44,246 nt of DNA, from positions 1-44,246 of the forward strand of contig JAOAPV010000032.1 of NCBI GenBank assembly GCA_025463055.1. The letters are read 5' to 3'. Both the position numbers and the translations under genes were made by a program. Origin of the DNA: Candidatus Acidiferrum typicum (lineage in GTDB: Bacteria; Acidobacteriota; Terriglobia; Acidiferrales; UBA7541). Every line of letters starts with the position of its first letter. Position 1 is the stretch's first letter. Of the stretch, positions 8,228 to 17,018 are shown in pieces. The notes below the pieces were generated by a model. That model worked only from the letters and a program-made list of their open reading frames with translations. It was not told the origin of the DNA and made no database searches.

Positions 8228-9261
8228 GCGATATCTCTGTATCACTGTATTCGGCGACGGAGACCGCGCGCGTTAGCCACGAGCCGTGTATCTCTGTAAT
8301 CATTCCGGTGCTGAATGAAGAGACTGTAATCGGCCGCTGCCTTGAGTTTCTCTCACACAGTCTGCTCCCCAAGGACCAATTCGAAGTTATCGTAGTTGAC
8401 AATGGGTCCACGGATCGGACCATCGAAGTTGTGAGGACATTCGAGTCTCGCTTGTGTTTAAAAATCTTGACCCTTGAGAAGGCGCACATTTCTGCTCTGC
8501 GCAATCGCGGAGCGTCGCAAGCTCGTGGGACGATCCTTGCTTTCCTCGATGCAGATTGTCTGGCGCCACCGGAATGGCTGACCACAGCGACCGAGACGAT
8601 TAACAATTCTGGTGCCGGCGTATGCGGAGCCCATTATCGTATTCCGGATGATGCTACCTGGGTCGGACGAATTTGGACCAACGACAGGCTGCACGGAAGG
8701 GAACAGAATGTTTCCTATGTGCCCGGAGGTGATTTGATTATTCGCGCGGACGCCTTCAGGCGCCTCGGGGGCTTTGACGAATCGATCCAGACAAATGAGG
8801 ACTTTGAACTCTGCCAGCGAGTAATGGAGGACGGTTTGCCAGTAAGATCCCACCCAGGGCTGGGAGTAGTTCACCTCGGGACACCACGAACGCTAGCAGG
8901 ATTCTTTCGCAAACATCGGTGGCACGGCACTCACGTCTTAACCGTATTCCTAAGGGACCCTGACAAACGAAAGAATCGGCGAGTGGTAGCGGTTTCTGTA
9001 TATACGCTACTGGGCACTCTGGGACTACTGGGCTGCCTAGTATTTGCCATCTTACAGCGCAGCTGGATCCTCTTCGACGCTTTCGCCTTGCTGCTGGTTC
9101 TGCCCATTTTCCTTATGGTCGCAGCTAGGCTAATACCGCGGGGACGATGGCTGGAGATTCCAGGGCTAACTCTTCTCTATTTGACGTTCTGCGTGGCACG
9201 AGCAAGCTCCCTTATAAGACCCGGGTCCTGGACTGCCGCGAAGGGGCGTTCGGGGACGTAG
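8224..9261 (+). CDS. Membrane-anchored glycosyltransferase family 2
   Basis: A 345-residue GT2. The N-terminal catalytic domain has SVIIPVLNEETVIGRCLEF, VDNGSTDRT, the DxD-like FLDADCLAP, the catalytic NEDFELCQRV and a QxxRW-like KHRWHG near residue 240. Three hydrophobic segments follow (about 258-340), so the C-terminus is in the membrane. The start is TTG at 8224 inside the TGA stop of the previous gene (ATTGA overlap), an unusual start but the one that fits the coupling. It is last in the 5336-9261 operon and converges on the beta-helix gene. Confidence 0.85.
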   Translation: MSDISVSLYSATETARVSHEPCISVIIPVLNEETVIGRCLEFLSHSLLPKDQFEVIVVDNGSTDRTIEVVRTFESRLCLKILTLEKAHISALRNRGASQARGTILAFLDADCLAPPEWLTTATETINNSGAGVCGAHYRIPDDATWVGRIWTNDRLHGREQNVSYVPGGDLIIRADAFRRLGGFDESIQTNEDFELCQRVMEDGLPVRSHPGLGVVHLGTPRTLAGFFRKHRWHGTHVLTVFLRDPDKRKNRRVVAVSVYTLLGTLGLLGCLVFAILQRSWILFDAFALLLVLPIFLMVAARLIPRGRWLEIPGLTLLYLTFCVARASSLIRPGSWTAAKGRSGT

Positions 9262-9322
9262 ATGCCGACCAGTTAGTTGTCAGGCCTAGGCTGGATTTCC
9301 CGGGCCGGGTTCGCGCTGCTTC

Positions 9323-11008
9323 TTAGTTAACAACCACGTTCAGATTTGTCGGTGGATTCGGCCGTTGCGCCGCAATAGTCGTGCTGAACTCGTATGCTCC
9401 GATAGACGGGATTGCAGGTCGGATATTACCGACGAAATCCGCGATAGCTGTGCGGGATCCGATGCCTGCGCCAATTGCCGGGCTTGTCGCCTGCAATGTG
9501 AAGTCTGTACCTACATTGCTTAGCAGCGGACTTACCGTAATGTTAGCGCTAGTCTGCGACGGCGCTCCCGACACGCCATACCACACATTGTTAGATCCGG
9601 AAAGCAGCGAGGCATTGCTATTGGGATTTATGTAGGACTCACCAGAAAGTTGATAAACGATGTTGTTGCTCATGTATAGCGGACCGGGGTCGGCTGCGCC
9701 GGAGTCAGATGTTCGGCGTCCGCCGCAGTCATAGAACGTGTTGTTGTAGGCCAGAACGTTTGCAGATGACCCTCCACCGACGGTTATGCAGCTATAGTTC
9801 GAAGAGCCATTTGCAGGGTCCGGACCGGTTCCTACGTGAAAGACGACATTGTTATACGCTTCGACGGTTCCTTTGGATGGGTCCACTGTAGAAAAATTTA
9901 TACCGTCACAAATCGCGTTGTGGATATAGTTGTTGAAGATGTGCAAGTCAAACTGATTCGAACCCCCGGTTGAGTAGAATTGCACCGCACGGCAGCCACC
10001 TGAAGTCGTGACGTTGTTCGGATTATTGTCTACTTCGCTCCAACCCATCCAGATGTGGTTGGAGTCGGTCGTAAAATAGTTTCCGTGGTAATACTTGTCG
10101 ATTTGTGTCGCTTGGTCGCCCACATGGTGAGTGTAATTGCCATAGTAAAAATAATTCGTTACCTGAGCCGTGTGCATGCACGCTGATTGACCACCGCCGC
10201 GGGGGCAAGAAAAGTCGTTGTTGATGATACGATAGTTGTCTACCTGCTGCGGTTCGAATGCGGTGCTTCCCCGGACATTGAACCCTGCAATAACCCAGTT
10301 TGATTTTGCTCCACCGACTGCTGGATTGCGAATCCCGTAGACCATACTATCTGTGCCAATCGTGGCAATTGCGCCCGGATAAGCCACCAAAGCGCAGGGA
10401 CTCGACGCGGTACAGGTGTTATTGATGATCGCCAAAGCCGCATTGTAGTTTTCCACTACGCTCTGACTTACGCCATTTTTGACATATGCAACGTCCCCGG
10501 CCGCGAGGGCGCTTTTCGCCTTTGCAATCGTTGCCCAGCACGACGAGGGGAAGTTACCAGAGTTGCCGTCACTCCCGGTAGTGGCTACACAATAGAGGTT
10601 TCCTGGGCGCACCGTAAACTGACAGTTGTCCTGAGCATTCTCACATGTTGAAGCGCCTGCCGAAGTCGTCACACTAACCTGCCCACTTGCCGCCCCCGAA
10701 CCGATCGCGACACTAATCATCTCAAGCTGCGCAGCGGTTGATCCCGCTTTACTTCGGCCTCCCCATAGGAGATAGGATGCGACAGCTTTGCCACCGATCG
10801 TGACGCTCGAGCTTCCCTGCGTCGCACCAAAATTCTTGCCATAGATGGTCAGAATGGTTCCGTTGTTATTCTCTCCGCCCGCATTTGGCCCGCTTAGAAG
10901 ATCGGTAAAGAAAATCCGTGGGGGTGCTGTCTGCGCTTGAGCAGAAAAAGCACCAAGGGAGGACGCTGCGGCGACCAAGAGAGCAAGACACCTCGTAATG
11001 CGTTTCAT
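9323..11008 (-). CDS. Secreted right-handed beta-helix protein with N-terminal IPT-like domain
   Basis: A 561-residue exported protein. ATG at 11008 is chosen because AAGGGG lies 9 bases upstream and translation opens with a clean signal peptide (MKRITRCLALLVAAASSLG, cleavage after AQA). Residues about 28-125 look like an IPT/TIG beta-sandwich (ILTIYGKNFGATQGSS). CVATTGSDGNSGN and ATIAKAKSALAAGD mark the usual entry to a pectate-lyase-like beta-helix, which fills residues about 150-540 with many Asn-rich turns (YNNTFYD, NNIVYQL). It ends at PNPPTNLNVVVN, just where an Fn3 module would begin in related proteins. It may bind or cleave the secreted polysaccharide. Catalytic residues cannot be named. 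Confidence 0.8.
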   Translation of the reverse strand: MKRITRCLALLVAAASSLGAFSAQAQTAPPRIFFTDLLSGPNAGGENNNGTILTIYGKNFGATQGSSSVTIGGKAVASYLLWGGRSKAGSTAAQLEMISVAIGSGAASGQVSVTTSAGASTCENAQDNCQFTVRPGNLYCVATTGSDGNSGNFPSSCWATIAKAKSALAAGDVAYVKNGVSQSVVENYNAALAIINNTCTASSPCALVAYPGAIATIGTDSMVYGIRNPAVGGAKSNWVIAGFNVRGSTAFEPQQVDNYRIINNDFSCPRGGGQSACMHTAQVTNYFYYGNYTHHVGDQATQIDKYYHGNYFTTDSNHIWMGWSEVDNNPNNVTTSGGCRAVQFYSTGGSNQFDLHIFNNYIHNAICDGINFSTVDPSKGTVEAYNNVVFHVGTGPDPANGSSNYSCITVGGGSSANVLAYNNTFYDCGGRRTSDSGAADPGPLYMSNNIVYQLSGESYINPNSNASLLSGSNNVWYGVSGAPSQTSANITVSPLLSNVGTDFTLQATSPAIGAGIGSRTAIADFVGNIRPAIPSIGAYEFSTTIAAQRPNPPTNLNVVVN

Positions 11009-11242
11009 CCGAAAAACCCCTTCCCACAAAAAGTAGCTTGCCGGCGCCCTGGGCCGCGCTGGCCTCGCGTTGAACGGTTTCTGCAGGCGGTGCTTGTGTC
11101 TAAACCGCCCAATTCCAACAGAGGTCATCCTATACAACTCACTCCTCTATTTGCTACTGACAGGGTGGCCAAATTTCGGACAGGCATGCACCTGTACCAA
11201 ACCTGCCTGCGAAGGTCGGCGAATGTTCGACATCTGACTGAG

Positions 11243-12325
11243 CTAAGCCCCGGCTTGCCGATACAATCGCCAAAACGTGGAGTAGAGGAAAACAGCAGGC
11301 GAAAACCTACCGAAAGGACCAATTAAAGACCCCTCCCATAGATTTACACGTGGAATTAGGTACTGATCTCTATCACGCTTCCACAGTCCCGGTGCGTTGA
11401 TAAAGGCGCGTGCGTACCCAAACTCGATTACCGAACGGCGGACGTGTTCGGACCAGGAACCATTTGGGTAAGCAAAGAGCGTGCAAGGCCGGCCTAAAAC
11501 TCTTTCAATCTCCGCTTTTGACTCCACGAGCTCCGCGGCGACTTCCGATTCTTCAAGCTGTGTGAGGATCGCGTGATTCTGTGAATGAGAGCCAATGCTT
11601 ACGCCTTGCTCGTGCAATCTGATCAGCTCTTCCCAGCACAGCGTTCCCTCGAATTGATCAGGCGCTTCGAGATTACCCCAATGAATTGCCAATTGTTCGG
11701 CACTGCACACGAGCTTTTGGAGTTTTCGTGCTGACAGGTTTTTGATTTGCGAGAGCAATTTTTCTTCCTCAATCTGGGCACCGCGATGCGAGGAAGACGG
11801 ATCATCAAGGCCCGCCGCCCGGCAGAGATCGGCGAACTGGCTTTTTCTGCGGACATCAGCGGATGCTGCTCTCAGCACACCGATAATGCGTTCAGGCCAA
11901 AAGGGAGAGACCTTATCGACCAAGGCCGGACAGACGAACACTGCGATGGGCATCCTATATTGCTCAGCTAACGGAAATGCAATGGCACCCGTGTCTTTCC
12001 AGCCGTCGTCAAATGTAATGGCGAGGCGGGGTTTCCCCCCAGCCTGTCGCGGCCCAAACGCGTCTTCCAGCCGGACGATCTCGCATCCCTTCCCGATATA
12101 TTTCAATAATTCATGAAAGGTTTGTTTTTTAACGATCATTCCGCTTGGAGATCGTGTTGTCGAAGCTTCCGCGTCTTCCAAAACTCGATGAAGAGTCAAT
12201 ACGATTACTTCGCCTGACGCGGCAAGTCTCATCCGGGCCCAATACGTCAGCCCGCTCAAGTAGAGGAAGTAAACCCACCCCCACCTAATTAATTTCCTGA
12301 GATTTTCTAGAGAGGTAGCGTTCAT
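11243..12325 (-). CDS. Polysaccharide deacetylase (NodB domain)
   Basis: A 360-residue carbohydrate esterase 4 protein. Motifs: LAITFDDGWKDT (about residues 101-112), a long helical insertion of about 70 residues, then IGSHSQNH with the two metal-binding His, and FAYPNGSWSE. A hydrophobic stretch at residues 15-30 may tether it to the membrane. This is the third NodB-type deacetylase in the locus and the insertion sets it apart from the other two. It is third in the run GT2 - formyltransferase - deacetylase, 36 bases after the formyltransferase gene. Confidence 0.85.
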   Translation of the reverse strand: MNATSLENLRKLIRWGWVYFLYLSGLTYWARMRLAASGEVIVLTLHRVLEDAEASTTRSPSGMIVKKQTFHELLKYIGKGCEIVRLEDAFGPRQAGGKPRLAITFDDGWKDTGAIAFPLAEQYRMPIAVFVCPALVDKVSPFWPERIIGVLRAASADVRRKSQFADLCRAAGLDDPSSSHRGAQIEEEKLLSQIKNLSARKLQKLVCSAEQLAIHWGNLEAPDQFEGTLCWEELIRLHEQGVSIGSHSQNHAILTQLEESEVAAELVESKAEIERVLGRPCTLFAYPNGSWSEHVRRSVIEFGYARAFINAPGLWKRDRDQYLIPRVNLWEGSLIGPFGRFSPAVFLYSTFWRLYRQAGA

Positions 12326-12361
12326 GGTGTTTTATCAAGAGTCGGAACAGAGTTAAGAGAC

Positions 12362-13147
12362 TCAGATTGCCTTTAGTCCTCGGCGCCGAAATTCGTCGAT
12401 CTCAGCGGCCGTCGGAAAAGTAAAATAGCTTCCTTGCGTATGATCTAGGACCGATGGCGCTATCGAATTGTCAGCGATTTGCCGCAGAACCTTCGCCATG
12501 CAATGCGCTCCGTGCCGTTTGGATCGGCGAATGAGATGGTCCAAGGATTCCCCCGGCTGGATGGGCTGTTCCTCTTGTAGCAACGCTTCTCCCTGGTCCA
12601 ATTTCTCAACCATAGAGTGAATTGTCAGTCCAGTTGTTCTCTCACCGTGGTACATCTGCCAAAAGGTTGGCATCATACCTCGATACCTCGGCAACGGTGC
12701 ATGATGAATGTTTATCGCCCCCCTGGAAGCTATGGACAGCAGCGGTTGTTTAAGAATAAAAGGGCAGGCGACAGAAACTATAACGTCTGGTGACCGTCGC
12801 CGCACCTTATCTACAACCTCCGGTTCGTTCGGATTGCCTATTTTGGCGTAGGGAACGCTATAGGCTTGGCACAATTGTGAAAGTGAGGCATATTTTCCAG
12901 CACCCATCCCCTTCGGAAAAACCCCAAGTAGTTTCGATCTGATCAATCGCGAAACCAGACGTCCCATTCCCCAGACGTTGTACAACTGCGTCAGTTCCTT
13001 CAGCATTTGCATTCGCTTGCGCTTACCCATCGTCGGGGAACAGGAAATTTGTATGATCTCGAACTCGGATGCATAGCCGCAGATAAACTCTTCAAAAAAA
13101 GGCAGAACGTATAACGGATCGTCTTGTGTAAGAAATTCGATGCGCAT
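12362..13147 (-). CDS. Formyltransferase family protein, probable sugar N-formyltransferase
   Basis: A 261-residue member of the 10-formyl-tetrahydrofolate-dependent formyltransferase fold. The catalytic triad is visible: Asn146 and His148 in INIHHAPLPRYRG and Asp184 in EKLDQGEAL. It lacks the C-terminal domain of methionyl-tRNA formyltransferase and sits among glycan genes, so formylation of an amino sugar in the polysaccharide is the likely role. No sugar aminotransferase is present in the window, so the amine-bearing precursor would come from elsewhere or from deacetylation of an N-acetyl sugar. It lies 6 bases after the GT2 gene. Confidence 0.8.
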   Translation of the reverse strand: MRIEFLTQDDPLYVLPFFEEFICGYASEFEIIQISCSPTMGKRKRMQMLKELTQLYNVWGMGRLVSRLIRSKLLGVFPKGMGAGKYASLSQLCQAYSVPYAKIGNPNEPEVVDKVRRRSPDVIVSVACPFILKQPLLSIASRGAINIHHAPLPRYRGMMPTFWQMYHGERTTGLTIHSMVEKLDQGEALLQEEQPIQPGESLDHLIRRSKRHGAHCMAKVLRQIADNSIAPSVLDHTQGSYFTFPTAAEIDEFRRRGLKAI

Positions 13148-13153
13148 GGTAGG

Positions 13154-14302
13154 TCAGGTCCTCACGGTCTCCCACACGACGTACTTCTTCCCTCGCAAAA
13201 CTTCCAAGACACTTAAGAAGGCGGCAGCGTTTAGAGTGCAAAAGTAAAGCGGAATGCCCAATGGCTTCCAAACACGCTGAAGGGGAATGACTAGCGAAAA
13301 GCAGGTTACGGCATAGAACACGACCTGAGCCAGAAGCAAAGGCCGGTAAAAGGAGGTCCCCGCTAAAAGAACGTTGCTCGTCAAAATCAATAGCAAGAAG
13401 AAGGGAACCGACCAGCGAAGCAGCTTATGCGACCAAAGCTGGAAAGATACCCAGCCAAACCTCCAGGGCATAAGCAGGCGGGGCACGCTTAGCAAGCCTC
13501 GCATGCCGCGGGTCACAACTCGCACGCGCATCGAGAATTCCTCGGAGGTCGACTGTGTCGTTTCCTCATACGCAACCGCGCGATCCTCAAAAACAACTCG
13601 ATAGCCCTGCTGGATAACGTGCAATGGCTGGACGAGATCACTAATCACCTCCGGCGCCAGGGCTGTGTAGGCTTCTCGTCGAACGGAATAAATACAACCG
13701 CAGCATCCGCTTATCGTGCGGATTCGCGATTGCATGATCTTTATGAAGTTTTCGTAATTCCAAAATGCCACGGTTCCCAGTCCAGTGGGCGATTTGCCAT
13801 CCGAATCGAGATACTGATATCTGCCGCTCACCGCACCTACCCGCGGGTCGGAATAGTTACAGGCCAGATAGAGCAGGGCTTGTGGGTGATAGATCGTGGT
13901 GGCGTCCGAGAAAACCAGGACCTCACCTCGAGCGCACATTACGCCTTCATTCTGCGCGTTTGTCTTACCCTTACGTCCCTCAACACGCAGTAAGCGAACT
14001 CTGGGATCTGAAATGGATTTCACGATTTCGTCTGTTCGATCTGTCGAGCCGTCTGATAAGACGAGGATTTCCAGCTTCTGCCGAGGGTAATCGAGAGCCA
14101 GTGTGCGTTCAATCTTTGCTCGAATCCCCACCTCTTCGTTGTAAGCGGCAATAAGTACGGACAGACTAGGTGTGTAGCCCGGCTCTGGACTACGGCGCGA
14201 AATCAGCCGGGAAATGACGGCCAGAAGAAGCGGGTATCCTAGATAAGTGTAAGTCAGTATTCCAATCGACGCCCAGAATATGGTTTCAAAGGCCGTCAAC
14301 AT
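13154..14302 (-). CDS. Membrane glycosyltransferase family 2
   Basis: A 382-residue protein with an N-terminal transmembrane helix (about 5-28), a GT2 catalytic domain (LSVLIAAYNEEVGIRAKI, LSDGSTDRTDEI, VFSDATTIY, VISDLVQPLHV) and a C-terminal cluster of three to four membrane segments (about 290-372). The usual QxxRW motif is represented by RVRVVTRG, as in several bacterial EPS synthases of this type. A good ribosome site (GAGAGGA) precedes ATG at 14302. It heads the run GT2 - formyltransferase - deacetylase and is separated by 188 bases from the upstream GT4, so it may have its own promoter. Confidence 0.87.
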   Translation of the reverse strand: MLTAFETIFWASIGILTYTYLGYPLLLAVISRLISRRSPEPGYTPSLSVLIAAYNEEVGIRAKIERTLALDYPRQKLEILVLSDGSTDRTDEIVKSISDPRVRLLRVEGRKGKTNAQNEGVMCARGEVLVFSDATTIYHPQALLYLACNYSDPRVGAVSGRYQYLDSDGKSPTGLGTVAFWNYENFIKIMQSRIRTISGCCGCIYSVRREAYTALAPEVISDLVQPLHVIQQGYRVVFEDRAVAYEETTQSTSEEFSMRVRVVTRGMRGLLSVPRLLMPWRFGWVSFQLWSHKLLRWSVPFFLLLILTSNVLLAGTSFYRPLLLAQVVFYAVTCFSLVIPLQRVWKPLGIPLYFCTLNAAAFLSVLEVLRGKKYVVWETVRT

Positions 14303-14490
14303 TTTTCCTCTCCCTCGAGACTAGAAGCTGCTCACGTTTCGTGCGAGTTGGTCGACCATGACTCTAGCTTTAATTTCTGCAGCCAATTCTTCCCTTTCTC
14401 CACATCCAAGGTCGAACACGTAGGGCATCTATGTTTCAGCTTTCAGCTTTCCAAGAAACGTCTGAAAGAGTGGTACTCAGAAATACGTTT

Positions 14491-15681
14491 TCAAAACCGG
14501 CTAGGGCTTTTCTCCCGCCTCGCGGCCAAGAGATGAGCATAGTGTGCGACGAGTTGATCGATCATGCCTTTGGCTGTAAACCGCGCGCTGACAATATCCC
14601 TGCCTGCTGATCCCATCGCCCTCGCCAATTTCGGTTCGCGCAATAGCCTGAGGATTCGATCCGCCGCGCCTTCGACGTCCTCATTCTCCACGACGAACCC
14701 GCTATGTCCTTCCTCAATTGCTTCGGGGTTTCCGCCAACTCTCGTCGCCACACAAGGCAATCCACACGCCATAGCCTCGATGAGCGCATTTGAGAAACCT
14801 TCACTTCGGGATGGCAGGAAAAACACGTCTCCCATTTTCAGAACCGATGCGACGTTTTCCGCCGGGCCAACGAACCGAACGTTCTGCTGCATGCCCGAAT
14901 CTGCGATCTGTCTCTGCACGGTTTGAAAATACTTTTGATCGGTCTTAGCTCCAACAATCATGAACTGCACTTTAGGAAACTGCAGAGCCACTCGTTCGGC
15001 GACCTTCACCAGGACGTCAATGCCCTTAACCTCGCGAATGTGACCAACCGTCAACACTAATGGCGCTCCACTCTCGCAACTAAATTGCTCACGCACGCAG
15101 TGGCCATTTTTATGCGCAAGGTTCTCTAGTTCCACTCCGTTGTACAACGTGGACACTTTTCTTTCGGGCATGCCATCATTTTGGATGCAATAGCGGCGCA
15201 CTTCTTCGGAGACAGTGAGAACCAGATCGAATCTCGATCTCATTAGCTGATACAGAAGATGATGTTTAGGCGCACGGAGTATTCCCATGTCACGCCGGCT
15301 CGAAACCAATGCGGGACCATCCTTCATTTGGGAAACCAACCCGCCCCATAAATCCGCGGTTTCGTGAAACGTGTGAACGATGTCCACCCTCTCCTCGCGA
15401 ATAAATCTCCGAATCTTGCGAGCAACTCGCAAAGCGTTCCAATCATACGTGCGACCTAACGGGTACACGAAGTGCGGACAGGGCAACTCGCGAAAAAACT
15501 GCAGCCTTTCGTCAATCCGGAAAGTAATCAAACTGACGCGGAAGCGCGACCTGGGCAACAACCGGATCGTTTGGAGAATGGCTCGCTCGGCTCCTCCGGC
15601 TTCACAGAGCTGGTCAATGACGAAAAGAACGTGACCTGTTCCCTGCACCCTGGCCAGTTGCTCCATCTCGCCAGTGCTCAT
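14491..15681 (-). CDS. Glycosyltransferase family 4
   Basis: A 396-residue GT-B enzyme. ATG at 15681 is chosen because it overlaps the stop of the polymerase gene as ATGA and because the GT4 domain begins soon after (HVLFVIDQLCEAGGAERAI). A longer frame to 15969 would run through the neighbouring gene in another frame. The donor half holds VLTVGHIREVKGIDVLVKV and the E-x7-E motif in SEGFSNALIEAMACGLPCV. It should add one sugar to the EPS repeat unit. It is last in the coupled run 19773-14491. Confidence 0.88.
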   Translation of the reverse strand: MSTGEMEQLARVQGTGHVLFVIDQLCEAGGAERAILQTIRLLPRSRFRVSLITFRIDERLQFFRELPCPHFVYPLGRTYDWNALRVARKIRRFIREERVDIVHTFHETADLWGGLVSQMKDGPALVSSRRDMGILRAPKHHLLYQLMRSRFDLVLTVSEEVRRYCIQNDGMPERKVSTLYNGVELENLAHKNGHCVREQFSCESGAPLVLTVGHIREVKGIDVLVKVAERVALQFPKVQFMIVGAKTDQKYFQTVQRQIADSGMQQNVRFVGPAENVASVLKMGDVFFLPSRSEGFSNALIEAMACGLPCVATRVGGNPEAIEEGHSGFVVENEDVEGAADRILRLLREPKLARAMGSAGRDIVSARFTAKGMIDQLVAHYAHLLAARREKSPSRF

Positions 15682-17015
15682 GCTGAGACAACTTCCGTCA
15701 TGTCCGAAGATCCGATTCCTGCGGTTATGTCGGCTGTTTCTTCTTGTTCCCGCTCTCTTTGGGTCATCCACAAACCGCGAGCCGTCATACCCATGAAAAC
15801 CCACAAAAATCCGTTCACTTGGAGATAGGACCACCTGTCGCCAAACAGATTCACCATTGCAGCACAAACGATCGTTGCAAAAAGGGCACACCCGATCGCA
15901 CAAAGTGTCGGATCGCTCGCCGTCCGAAACAGTCGCCAAGCCATTTGGGACGCGCAAGCAATCATCCACAGAAAAAAGAAGAGACCGACCAAGCCCAATT
16001 CTAGGATGATCTTCAAGTAGTAGTTATGTGTGTCGCGATATTGCCCCACGCGCCCCATAAACTCATACGTATCGAAGCCTCTTCCGAGAACCGGATTATG
16101 CGTGATGACGTCTATCGCATCTTGCCAAATAGCGATGCGTTCTTGTGCCGAAGAATCGAGTTCTCCCTGTTGGTACGTCATAAACACGCGGTCACGAACT
16201 GCATTGGGCACGATGCTTTGCCAAGCAGCCAACAATACGGCTAACAGCAGAAGAAGCTTACGCTCTCGAATTAACCCCAGCGCGAGAATTCCGAGCAACA
16301 AGCCCAAGTAGCCGCCACGCGAAAAAGTAAAGACTAGGCAATAAATGCATGTTAGTGCAATCGCCCAAAGTCCCAGCCGAACCCACTTCTTTTTCGAGAA
16401 AGTGCTGAGGCCGAGCAGAAATACGGCCATTTGGGCTTGGAAGGCGCCCATCCCATTTTCCCCTGCATATCCCAAGGGCCCCGCTTCGCGAAGCTGATCA
16501 GAAAATTGGGAATAGTCTCGACCGCCGATAATGCTGTAGTAGTTTCGGTTAACCGCAAGAACGGACACACACACAAGCCCCAGCATAATCACCATCTGCT
16601 TGGGAGTTTTTAGCGCTGCCGCCGCGACGAAAAAGATGAGCATCATCTCCACGTAGTTCTTCCAATTGGAAAAACGCGGATCTAGATAGGTTATTGGCAG
16701 CGGCAAGTCCTGCAGGAAGGACCCTTCCCATAAGCCCAGAAACGTCAGCACGGAAAATATGACGATCAGCTTGTTCAAGGGAGAAGCTACAAAGAGAGGT
16801 TTTTCGCTGTGAAGTAGCAACCCTATGAGCACGGCCAACAGGAGTATATCCACCATTTTCTCACCCAATGGATAAACCTGCAGCCAATAACGCGCTGTCT
16901 GCATGGGGAGAAGCGGAACAAGAAAATAGAGTCCTATGCGCGGATTCTTGGTTATCGAAAGCACGGTAGCAAGAATTGCCCCCACATACATCGCCAGCGC
17001 TCCGTAAGAGTGCAT
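15678..17015 (-). CDS. O-antigen ligase / Wzy-type polysaccharide polymerase
   Basis: A 445-residue membrane protein with about 11-12 hydrophobic segments. The Wzy_C (O-antigen ligase family) core is recognisable in a large periplasmic loop: VLGRGFDTYEF, then YRDTHNYYLKIILELGLVG, where the His-Asn and following Glu-Leu-Gly are the family's conserved positions. FTFSRGGYLGLL is the other typical patch. In an EPS locus it most likely polymerises lipid-linked repeat units in the periplasm. No Wzx flippase is present in the window. The gene starts 3 bases after the upstream GT4 and overlaps the downstream GT4 by four bases. Confidence 0.87.
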   Translation of the reverse strand: MHSYGALAMYVGAILATVLSITKNPRIGLYFLVPLLPMQTARYWLQVYPLGEKMVDILLLAVLIGLLLHSEKPLFVASPLNKLIVIFSVLTFLGLWEGSFLQDLPLPITYLDPRFSNWKNYVEMMLIFFVAAAALKTPKQMVIMLGLVCVSVLAVNRNYYSIIGGRDYSQFSDQLREAGPLGYAGENGMGAFQAQMAVFLLGLSTFSKKKWVRLGLWAIALTCIYCLVFTFSRGGYLGLLLGILALGLIRERKLLLLLAVLLAAWQSIVPNAVRDRVFMTYQQGELDSSAQERIAIWQDAIDVITHNPVLGRGFDTYEFMGRVGQYRDTHNYYLKIILELGLVGLFFFLWMIACASQMAWRLFRTASDPTLCAIGCALFATIVCAAMVNLFGDRWSYLQVNGFLWVFMGMTARGLWMTQREREQEETADITAGIGSSDMTEVVSA

Positions 17016-17018
17016 ATG

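Noticed and set aside
15682-15969. N-terminal extension of the GT4 gene to 15969
   Set aside because: It would read through the polymerase gene in another frame; the ATGA overlap and the GT4 domain start support 15681.
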